Below are positions 55,194 to 62,785 of a DNA stretch of 64,000 nt, piece after piece. The DNA is taken from NCBI GenBank assembly GCA_947452965.1, contig CANGEW010000009.1:1-64000 (forward strand), given 5' to 3'. Made by a program: the position numbers and the translations under genes. Source of the DNA: Chitinophagaceae bacterium (GTDB lineage: Bacteria > Bacteroidota > Bacteroidia > Chitinophagales > Chitinophagaceae). How positions within the stretch are numbered: position 1 is the stretch's first letter; every line of letters begins with the position of its first letter. The notes under the pieces were generated by a model. It was not told the DNA's origin and did no database searches. It saw only the letters and a program-made list of their open reading frames with translations.

Positions 55194-55201
55194 CAAATTT
55201 A
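55194..55201 (-). promoter_or_regulatory. -7 promoter box for iscS
   Basis: TAAATTTG on the minus strand, exact TAnnTTTG, 36 nt upstream of ATG 55157. It supports that start over the one at 55205. Confidence 0.55.
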
Positions 55202-55296
55202 GCACAAAAGCTTTTATTATATTGAATTAAACACCAGAGTTTGTTTTGAATTAACGCATTTCGTAAACAAATTGATTAATCAAAAAAGAGTCTTTC

Positions 55297-55695
55297 ATGC
55301 AAAAAGTTGAACATATTGGTATCGCGGTAAAGAAACTGTCCAATGCTATCCCCCTTTTTGAGAGATTACTGAACACCCCATGCTATAAATTGGAACAGGT
55401 CACAAGCGAGCAAGTACAAACTGCTTTTTTTCTGAGTGGGGAAACTAAAATTGAATTATTAGAGAGCATGGACGAAAGCGGCGTTATTGCAAAATTTATA
55501 GAAAAAAAAGGAGAAGGCCTGCATCATATTGCTTTTGAAGTTACAGATATTGAAGCAGAAATGAATCGATTGGAAAAAGAAGGCTTTGTATTGCTAAATA
55601 CTACTCCCAAAAAAGGTGCCGACAATAAATTAGTCTGCTTTTTACACCCAAAAAGCACGAATGGTGTGTTGATAGAATTGTGCCAAACTATCTAG
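55297..55695 (+). CDS. mce: Methylmalonyl-CoA epimerase
   Basis: 132 residues, VOC fold. It interconverts (R)- and (S)-methylmalonyl-CoA in the propionate-succinate route. Metal-site positions: His6 in VEHIGIAV, the His pair in GLHHIAFEV and a Glu in GVLIELCQ at the end; KIELLES near 50-56 is also conserved. It pairs functionally with a methylmalonyl-CoA mutase, for which a B12-binding subunit is at 37130. It is a single gene and ends 6 bp from the converging MBL gene. Confidence 0.92.
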   Translation: MQKVEHIGIAVKKLSNAIPLFERLLNTPCYKLEQVTSEQVQTAFFLSGETKIELLESMDESGVIAKFIEKKGEGLHHIAFEVTDIEAEMNRLEKEGFVLLNTTPKKGADNKLVCFLHPKSTNGVLIELCQTI

Positions 55696-55701
55696 TTCAA
55701 T

Positions 55702-56340
55702 CTACTGCAAATAGGGGTTATTCATTTTTTCCTCTTCAATAGTTGTATTGGGGCCATGTCCACTGTAAACTTTTGTATGGCCCGGCAAAACCAGTAGTTC
55801 TTTCCTAATGCTATTTAGTAAAGTATCTACATCTCCTCCAGGTAAATCTGTTCTGCCGATACTTCCTTTAAACAACACATCTCCTCCAATCAAAAAAGAC
55901 TGCTTCTCACAATAGAAACTAACGCTTCCGGGGCTATGTCCTGGTGTAAAAAGAACTTTCAACTTTTCATTACCTACATGAATGATTTGCCCATCCTTCA
56001 GCTCATACAAAGGGCCGCAATAATGATCAAAAGGCATGTTATAGATCAAGCCACTAGTTGGCGCATATGCCAGGGTTTCTTTCTCTAAAGAATGAATATG
56101 AGGGATCAATGAATATTTTTCAGAAATGAACTTATTCCCAAATACATGATCTAAATGTCCATGTGTATTGAGAAGCATTATGGGATTGAGTTGACATTGC
56201 TCAATAAATTGGCATAACTTAACTCTTTCGTCCTCAAAATAACAACCTGGATCTATAATTACACAATCTTTTGAATCGTTGTAAATGATATATGTGTTCT
56301 CTTGGATTGGACTGAATTCAAATTTATTAATATGTAACAT
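55702..56340 (-). CDS. MBL-fold metallo-hydrolase (glyoxalase II-like)
   Basis: 212 residues. The zinc motif THGHLDH gives His60, His62, Asp64 and His65; further ligands are in TPGHSPGS, GGDVLF and SGHGPNTT. The family includes glyoxalase II and related thioester hydrolases, and the compact size and the GDVLFKGSIGRTDLPGGD stretch fit the YcbL-like glyoxalase II group. The substrate is uncertain. It is transcribed alone and converges on mce. Confidence 0.88.
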   Translation of the reverse strand: MLHINKFEFSPIQENTYIIYNDSKDCVIIDPGCYFEDERVKLCQFIEQCQLNPIMLLNTHGHLDHVFGNKFISEKYSLIPHIHSLEKETLAYAPTSGLIYNMPFDHYCGPLYELKDGQIIHVGNEKLKVLFTPGHSPGSVSFYCEKQSFLIGGDVLFKGSIGRTDLPGGDVDTLLNSIRKELLVLPGHTKVYSGHGPNTTIEEEKMNNPYLQ

Positions 56341-56411
56341 GCCGGATTAATTTGTTTTTATGATTACAACTAATGACCTAATTTAGTATTTCTAACCATT
56401 TTTTTTACAAA

Positions 56412-59400
56412 ATGATATTCAATAAAAGAATTTTATTAATCTTGTTTTTCGTTTCTTTTGGACTTTCGAATAGTTTTTGTCAGGTTAACTCTGTGACCTT
56501 TGGCAAAAATAGAATACAATACAAGAAATTCAAGTGGCAATTTTATCAAACAGAGAATTTCAATGTTTATTTTTACGACAATGGTCAGGAATTAGCAAAA
56601 TATGTACTTCAGGTTGCAGAAAAAGAACTTCCTCAATTGGAGATGGCGGCGGAGTATTCTTTACAACGCAGAGCTAATATCATTATTTTCAATGAATATG
56701 CCGATTACCAGCAAACTAACATTGGATTAGACGCAGACATCGTTAGCACAGGTGGAACAACCAAACTCGTTAATAACAAGCTACTTGTTTATTTTAATGG
56801 AGATCATGCTCACTTAAAAAAACAAATCAGAGAAGGCATTGCTTCGGTGCTAACAAAAAACATATTATTTGGAGATGATTTTAGTGAAATCGCATCAAAT
56901 CAAACCATTTTAGATCTGCCTACCTGGTTTACAGATGGCTATGAAGCATATCTTGGCGAGAATTGGAATACAGATTTAGATGATGAATTAAGGAGTGATA
57001 TGCTCAGTGGCGATTATTCAAAATTCAATAAATACGTATACAAAAAGCCCCAGTTGGCAGGGCATGCATTTTGGTTCTTCATTGAGGAAAAATACAAAAA
57101 AGAAAATGTGACTTATTTCTTTTACTTGTCAAGAGTGCTAAAAAGCATGAATAAGGCTTCTCTGCAAATTGCTGGTAAACCCATTAAAGAACTCTACACA
57201 GAGTTTATGGAATATCAAGAAGAAAAGTATTCTAAAGATATTGCTAAAAGAAAAGCTTATCCCAAAGGAAATTTTATAGAGGGATTTGACATCAGTCCGA
57301 GATTAAATTATTACCGATTCAATGTAAATCCCAACAAAAAAAACAATTCCTATGTGGTCACTCGTTTTAAAAATGGAATGATAAGCGTGATTCTTAACAA
57401 CGACTTCGAAAATAAAACATTGCTCAAATTCGGCGACAGGAGTCTAGAGAATGAAATGAATCCAATTTATCCTGTGATGGCATGGGACCCAAAGGGAAAT
57501 AAAATTGCAGTTGTCTATTCGTTGAAAGGAAAAATCAATTTATTTGTGTATGATGTAGAGAAAGACTATAGCCCCTATAAGCTAGATTTGACTGATCAAT
57601 TTGATCAGATTCAAGATATGAATTTTATGATCGACAGCAGGACGCTTTTGTTTTCGGCAGTAAGAAATGGACACACCGATATTTACTCTTACGATCTTGA
57701 AAAAGAAAAAGCTACACAAATAAATAATGATGTGTACGACGACATCAATCCAACGTTTGTGACTTTCCCTGGGAAAATGGGTATTCTTTTTGCAAGCAAC
57801 CGCCCTTCTGCCAATGCAAAAAATGGCGATACAATTTTACCAAGTAACCACAGATATAATATTTTTCTGATCACCAATTTTGGAGACAAGCCAGAACTAA
57901 ATCAAATTACGCAGCTCACAAATTTACAATACGGCAATGCAAAATTTCCTTCTCAATTCAATGATAACCATTTCACTTTCGTTTCAGATGAAAATGGAAT
58001 TGCCAACAGGTATGCAGGTTTCTTTACAACAAAAAATATGGGAATTGATACGTTGGTATTAATTGGAGAAGATATTTTAAGAAATCCCAATCAAAAGGAA
58101 ATTGACAGTAGTTTAAAGGCACAAAAAAAATTAGGCATTGATTCTATTGCCTATGTCTCCATCACCGAAGACTCGGCTTATTCTTTTCCCATTACAAACT
58201 ATCCTAGTAATTTATATGAAACCAGAACAGCAGGAGATAATAGAATTGTAAGTGAAGTAACAAGTGAGTCTGATCAAAAAAGTTTATACAAATTAAAAAT
58301 TGATGAAAATTTATTAAAAAGAAGAAACATAACGGCTACCCCTACCAGCTATGGAAAAATGCTAATGAGAGCCCAAAAGTCTTCTGAAGACCCTTCGCCA
58401 GAAAAAACCAAACTTATTGATAGTTTGCAAAATATTGCAGAACAGTTTCAAACAGAATTCAATGACGAAAAAAAGATTACCTCTCTGTCAACTAGCGATC
58501 AAGAATACTCTGTTTTAAAAAATGCGAAGTTGTTTAGATATAAACCCATTAAGTTTTCTGCAGATTTTGGATCACTTGGCTTTAATAACAGCATCCTCTA
58601 TAATAAATACCAAAAATATGAGAACGGCTCTGGGCCAATAAATGTAAATAGTAGCAGTGCGCTTAATGGATTAATAACGCTAGGTGCTTCTGATGTGATG
58701 GAAGATATTCGATTAATGGGTGCATTTAAAATTGGTAGCGACTTCAAAGACAATGAATGGTTGTTTAGTTTTCAAAACTTGAGGAGGAGAGTAGATTGGG
58801 GGCTTTCATTTTATAGAAATGTAATCAGAAGTTATGATACTTTAATGCAAGATCCAACTATATACGATTATTATCCAGTCAAATTGATTACCCATATTTT
58901 TCAAGGGAATGTAAGCTACCCATTTAGCAGAACGAATAGTATTCGTTTCGCCAGTGGAATAAGGACAGATGTGACTAGTTTTATATCTGTAGACCCATTA
59001 AGTGCCAGCCGGGATGATAAAACATCCTTTTTTTCTGTATCTCATTTAGAGTTTATTCATGACAACAGTCTGAATAAAGCCATTAATATTTGGCATGGCG
59101 ATAGATACAAGTTTTATTTGGATTGGAATCAGCAACTCAATAGCAAAGAAAAAGCTGCACAAAACATGTATAATTTTGGATTTGATGCTAGATACTACTA
59201 CCCCATTTATAAAAACTTCATATGGGCCGGAAGGGCTGCAGGAGACTTCAGTTGGGGGAATCAAAAATTCATTTATTATTTAGGAGGTACGGATGGGTGG
59301 CTGATGTTTGGCAACCAATCTCAATTCTTTAATGCTGGAAACCCACCTACAAGAGAAGATTATGCTTTTCAAAGTTTAGCAGTAAACATGAGAGGCTATA

Positions 59401-59783
59401 TTCAAAATGCAGCACATGGTAATAATGCTATTGTATTGAATAGCGAATTAAGATTACCTGTTTGGTCAACCTTTGTAGATCAAACCATAAATAACTCATT
59501 CATTAGTGACTTTCAGTTAATTCAATTTATTGATTTTGGGGCTGCATGGGAAGGAGATGTAACTGATATTAAAAGGCCTGAATACTTATATACATCAACT
59601 ACCACTGGAAATGTTACTGTAAAACAAAAAACAAGTGGGATTGGTCCGTTTATTGGCGGATATGGTTTTGGTGTTCGAAGTTCCCTATTGGGTTATTTTG
59701 TGAAATTTGATGTATCCTGGCCAATGAATGGTTTTTTTAATGGCCAGCCAATCAATTATTTTTCATTAGGATTAGATTTCTAA
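56412..59783 (+). CDS. Outer-membrane protein: peptidase-like + propeller + barrel
   Basis: 1123 residues. Signal peptide 1-24 (cut near SFCQ). Residues about 40-280 look like a peptidase-MA/gluzincin-type domain: LDLPTWFTDGYEAYLGENW (168-185) matches the usual WF(T/S)EG region, but where HExxH is expected the text reads KKQIREGIAS, so the zinc site is lost. Residues about 285-560 are TolB-like propeller repeats (MAWDPKGNKIAVVYS, TDIYSYDLEKEK, ILFASNRPS). A variable linker of about 170 residues follows. Residues about 730-1123 form a beta-barrel ending in aromatic Phe (LGLDF), typical of outer-membrane proteins. Related Bacteroidota proteins are of unknown function. It is a lone gene, 17 bp from the converging aminotransferase. 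Confidence 0.78.
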   Translation: MIFNKRILLILFFVSFGLSNSFCQVNSVTFGKNRIQYKKFKWQFYQTENFNVYFYDNGQELAKYVLQVAEKELPQLEMAAEYSLQRRANIIIFNEYADYQQTNIGLDADIVSTGGTTKLVNNKLLVYFNGDHAHLKKQIREGIASVLTKNILFGDDFSEIASNQTILDLPTWFTDGYEAYLGENWNTDLDDELRSDMLSGDYSKFNKYVYKKPQLAGHAFWFFIEEKYKKENVTYFFYLSRVLKSMNKASLQIAGKPIKELYTEFMEYQEEKYSKDIAKRKAYPKGNFIEGFDISPRLNYYRFNVNPNKKNNSYVVTRFKNGMISVILNNDFENKTLLKFGDRSLENEMNPIYPVMAWDPKGNKIAVVYSLKGKINLFVYDVEKDYSPYKLDLTDQFDQIQDMNFMIDSRTLLFSAVRNGHTDIYSYDLEKEKATQINNDVYDDINPTFVTFPGKMGILFASNRPSANAKNGDTILPSNHRYNIFLITNFGDKPELNQITQLTNLQYGNAKFPSQFNDNHFTFVSDENGIANRYAGFFTTKNMGIDTLVLIGEDILRNPNQKEIDSSLKAQKKLGIDSIAYVSITEDSAYSFPITNYPSNLYETRTAGDNRIVSEVTSESDQKSLYKLKIDENLLKRRNITATPTSYGKMLMRAQKSSEDPSPEKTKLIDSLQNIAEQFQTEFNDEKKITSLSTSDQEYSVLKNAKLFRYKPIKFSADFGSLGFNNSILYNKYQKYENGSGPINVNSSSALNGLITLGASDVMEDIRLMGAFKIGSDFKDNEWLFSFQNLRRRVDWGLSFYRNVIRSYDTLMQDPTIYDYYPVKLITHIFQGNVSYPFSRTNSIRFASGIRTDVTSFISVDPLSASRDDKTSFFSVSHLEFIHDNSLNKAINIWHGDRYKFYLDWNQQLNSKEKAAQNMYNFGFDARYYYPIYKNFIWAGRAAGDFSWGNQKFIYYLGGTDGWLMFGNQSQFFNAGNPPTREDYAFQSLAVNMRGYIQNAAHGNNAIVLNSELRLPVWSTFVDQTINNSFISDFQLIQFIDFGAAWEGDVTDIKRPEYLYTSTTTGNVTVKQKTSGIGPFIGGYGFGVRSSLLGYFVKFDVSWPMNGFFNGQPINYFSLGLDF

Positions 59784-59800
59784 TTTATTTTTAACGAAAA

Positions 59801-60988
59801 TTAATTTGGCATTATATCAAGCACTTCAATTATTTTATTACATGCCACTTTTATTTCTTCCTCTGTTATATTTAATGGTGGGGCTATTCTCAACGCATGT
59901 GGAGCAAACAAAAACCAATCTGTAAAAACACCCAAAGAGATGAGTTGATCAATGATTTTTTTGTTAGTTTCAAAGGAATCAAATTCAACTGCAATCATTA
60001 ACCCTGCACTATTTATGTTTTTTATTTTTGAGTGATTCAAGAGAGAAATAAATAGCTGTTGCTTCTGTTGAATTGAGCTCAAAATATCTTCTTCCAATAA
60101 AACTTTAAAAGCAGCCAAGCCTGCTGCACAAGAAACTGGATGCCCACCGAAAGTATTGATATGGCCCAAGACAGGGTTATTTGTAAAAACATCCATGATG
60201 TTTTTATCCGCCACAAAAGCACCTAAAGGCATGCCTCCACCTAATGCTTTGCCTAATAAAAGCACATCTGGCACAATGTTAAATTGTTCGAAAGCCCACA
60301 ATGTGCCATTTCTTCCAAAACCACATTGTATTTCATCCATGATCAATAACACTCCTTTTTCTGTACATATTTTACGCAATAAATGAAACCATTCTTTTGA
60401 AGGCACATTAACACCTGCCTCTGCTTGAATAGTTTCCACAATAACACATGCAACTTGATCCGTTATCATTTCCAAATCATCAAATGAATGATAATTTAAT
60501 TGTGTAATCCCAGGCAATAAAGGACGATATGCCTGCTGCCAATATTCACTACCCATAACACTTAAAGCGCCCTGTGTACTTCCATGATATGAATTTTTGA
60601 AAGATATCATTTGACTTCTGCCTGTATATCTCTTTGCTAATTTCATGGCCCCTTCTGTTGCTTCACTACCGCTAGCGGTAAAGAAAACCGAATTCAGTTT
60701 GGTGGGCAATTTTGACACTAACATAGATGCATACTCAACTTGTGGGTTCTCTACAAATTCTCCATAAACCATGATATGCAAATATTTATCTGCTTGCGTT
60801 TTTATTGCCTCAATCACTTTGGGGTGACAATGTCCAATGTTACAAACACTAATTCCTGCAATTAAATCAATAAATTCCTTGCCGTCTGCATCCCACATTT
60901 TACTTCCCAATGCTTTAACGATATGTAAACAAAGAGGCGCTTCTGAAGTTTGTCCGACATGTTGTAAAAATAATTGACGATAATTCAT
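59801..60988 (-). CDS. Class III aminotransferase
   Basis: 395 residues, acetylornithine/ornithine aminotransferase-like PLP enzyme. Seen: GKEFIDLIAGISVCNIGHCHP near 37-57, FFTASGSEATEGAMKLAKRYT at about 102-122, MDEIQCGFGRNG and the Schiff-base Lys in LLLGKALGGGMPLGA. Candidates are ornithine, 4-aminobutyrate or acetylornithine as amino donor. It lacks arg genes nearby, which leaves the choice open. Transcribed alone. Confidence 0.88.
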   Translation of the reverse strand: MNYRQLFLQHVGQTSEAPLCLHIVKALGSKMWDADGKEFIDLIAGISVCNIGHCHPKVIEAIKTQADKYLHIMVYGEFVENPQVEYASMLVSKLPTKLNSVFFTASGSEATEGAMKLAKRYTGRSQMISFKNSYHGSTQGALSVMGSEYWQQAYRPLLPGITQLNYHSFDDLEMITDQVACVIVETIQAEAGVNVPSKEWFHLLRKICTEKGVLLIMDEIQCGFGRNGTLWAFEQFNIVPDVLLLGKALGGGMPLGAFVADKNIMDVFTNNPVLGHINTFGGHPVSCAAGLAAFKVLLEEDILSSIQQKQQLFISLLNHSKIKNINSAGLMIAVEFDSFETNKKIIDQLISLGVFTDWFLFAPHALRIAPPLNITEEEIKVACNKIIEVLDIMPN

Positions 60989-61079
60989 GGATATGTACTC
61001 GCTTATAAGTTATGTTGTATTTTTATGCAAGATAATTTATTGCAACTATATCAATCATAATTCACAAAAATTATAACCT

Positions 61080-61598
61080 ATGGCATTTATTTTTCCAGTA
61101 GAGGGCATACTTCCGGTAATAGGAGAAGATTGTTTTATTGCACCCAATGCAACCATAGTCGGCAATGTGCAAATGGGCAATCAATGCAGTATTTGGTTTA
61201 ACGCCGTAGTAAGAGGTGATGTAAACAGCATTCAAATCGGCAACAAAGTTAATATTCAAGATGGAGCGATTATTCATTGCACTTATCAAAAAACCAAGAC
61301 TATTATTAAAGATAATGTAAGTGTTGGTCACAATGCCATCGTTCATGGATGCACCATAGAAGAAAATGTTCTCATTGGAATGGGAGCTATTGTAATGGAT
61401 AATGTAAGAATTGAAAGCAATTGCATTATTGCAGCAGGTGCTGTGGTACTTGAAAACACTACTATTGAAGCCGGTTCTATATATGCAGGTGTGCCCGCTA
61501 AAAAAGTTAAAGACATTTCTCAAGAACTCATTCATGGAGAAATTAATCGTATTGCCGAAAACTACATCAAGTATAGCTCATGGTTTAAAGACATTTAG
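61080..61598 (+). CDS. Gamma-carbonic anhydrase family protein
   Basis: 172 residues, left-handed beta-helix built of hexapeptide repeats. The zinc ligands of the gamma class appear as His66 (IIHCTY), His84 and His89 (VGHNAIVHG), along with Arg45 and Asp47 in VRGDVNSI. It may hydrate CO2 or, as for many YrdA/PaaY relatives, act on a thioester. It is transcribed ahead of a tiny lipoprotein gene and divergently from the aminotransferase. Confidence 0.92.
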   Translation: MAFIFPVEGILPVIGEDCFIAPNATIVGNVQMGNQCSIWFNAVVRGDVNSIQIGNKVNIQDGAIIHCTYQKTKTIIKDNVSVGHNAIVHGCTIEENVLIGMGAIVMDNVRIESNCIIAAGAVVLENTTIEAGSIYAGVPAKKVKDISQELIHGEINRIAENYIKYSSWFKDI

Positions 61599-61601
61599 TT
61601 T

Positions 61602-61609
61602 TATCTTTG
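61602..61609 (+). promoter_or_regulatory. -7 promoter box for the tiny lipoprotein gene
   Basis: TATCTTTG, exact TAnnTTTG, just after the carbonic-anhydrase stop and 62 nt before the ATG at 61672. The small gene therefore seems to have its own promoter and a leader of about 55 nt. Confidence 0.55.
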
Positions 61610-61671
61610 TGCCCGAAACAAGATGACTCATTTTTAAATGTCTAAATTTCTTCTTTAATTTTATTTTCAAA

Positions 61672-61854
61672 ATGAAAAAACAAATCTTTTTAATTGTAAG
61701 TGTTACTATGTTAGTTTGCTCTTCTTGTAGTCGCAAATCAGGATGTCCTACCAGTGGTGCAGCTGTTGGCGCTGAAAGAATCTTAGGGGGTGACAAAAAA
61801 GCAATTAAAGCTAGCAAAAACTCAAAATATAAAGGTGGCAGAAAGAGCTACTAA
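61672..61854 (+). CDS. Tiny lipoprotein, function unknown
   Basis: 60 residues. Signal peptide with lipobox CSSC (Cys19), leaving a mature part of about 41 residues: a second Cys in KSGCPTSG, then GAAVGAERILGGDKKA and a Lys/Ser-rich tail ending GGRKSY. It has its own promoter box. The last 4 bp overlap the stop of rsgA on the other strand. Small basic lipoproteins of this form with a GCPT...GAE core look familiar from Chitinophagaceae (recalled, not tested). No function is known to me. Confidence 0.75.
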   Translation: MKKQIFLIVSVTMLVCSSCSRKSGCPTSGAAVGAERILGGDKKAIKASKNSKYKGGRKSY

Positions 61855-62774
61855 TATCCTTTTACATTCAGCGTGTCAATGATGTTTAAATAGCTGATAT
61901 ACCTTTCTTCTGAAATTTTATTTTCATTTACAGCGTTTTTAATCGCACATCCTGGTTCATTGATATGAACACAATTATTAAATTGACAATGATTCATTAT
62001 TGACCTCATTTCTGGAAAAAAATGTGCTAACTCATTTTTGTTCATATTAACAAGTCCCATTTCTCTAATACCAGGAGTGTCGATAATTTGTCCGCCCATG
62101 GGTAAATCAAACATTTCAGCAAAAGTTGTAGTATGCATTCCCTTTCCACTCCAGCCACTTACATCTTGTGTTTTTAATTGTAAGTCAGGAAATAAAAAAT
62201 TTATAAACGTAGACTTTCCTACTCCTGAATGCCCGCTTAATAAAGTCACTTTGTTTTGTAATGTATTCACCAAATCCACAAGGCCTTTTTTATCTCTTAC
62301 ACTAACCAAAAATATTTTGTAGCCGATAGATTCATAAATGGCTCTTACATTATCTAAATAATCTTGATCCTTCTTTTTCAAAACATCAACTTTATTAAAA
62401 ACTATAATGGCAGGAACTTGATATGCTTCCGAAGTAATTAAAAACCGATCAATAAACCCAAGCGAAGTCTTTGGCTCTTTTATAGTAGCAAATAGTAAAG
62501 ATTGATCAAGATTAGAAGCTACAATATGATGCTGGTTTTTATTATGTGGAGATATTCGATTAATATAATTTTTTCTTTCAAAAATCTCAGTTATGATAGC
62601 ACTTTCTATATCATCTTCATTTTCAACTTCTACTTGATCCCCGACAGCAATAGGATTAGTTGAAGTAATGGCATCGATCTTAAATTTCCCCTTTAATCTT
62701 ACCGATTGAAAATAGCCCTTGCTGTTTTTTACAACATAACGACTTCCAGTAGATTTATACACAACAGCACGCAT
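61851..62774 (-). CDS. rsgA: Ribosome small-subunit-dependent GTPase A
   Basis: 307 residues from ATG 62774; a reading from 62864 would enter nadE and adds foreign sequence. RsgA (YjeQ) is a late 30S maturation GTPase. The GTPase is circularly permuted: NKVD (127-130) comes before the P-loop GHSGVGKS (181-188) and DTPG (232-235). The N-terminal OB fold spans about 1-70 and the zinc-knuckle ligands are Cys263, Cys268, His270 and Cys276. It lies 11 bp after nadE on the same strand, probably co-transcribed. Confidence 0.95.
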   Translation of the reverse strand: MRAVVYKSTGSRYVVKNSKGYFQSVRLKGKFKIDAITSTNPIAVGDQVEVENEDDIESAIITEIFERKNYINRISPHNKNQHHIVASNLDQSLLFATIKEPKTSLGFIDRFLITSEAYQVPAIIVFNKVDVLKKKDQDYLDNVRAIYESIGYKIFLVSVRDKKGLVDLVNTLQNKVTLLSGHSGVGKSTFINFLFPDLQLKTQDVSGWSGKGMHTTTFAEMFDLPMGGQIIDTPGIREMGLVNMNKNELAHFFPEMRSIMNHCQFNNCVHINEPGCAIKNAVNENKISEERYISYLNIIDTLNVKGY

Positions 62775-62785
62775 CTTAAAATAAT

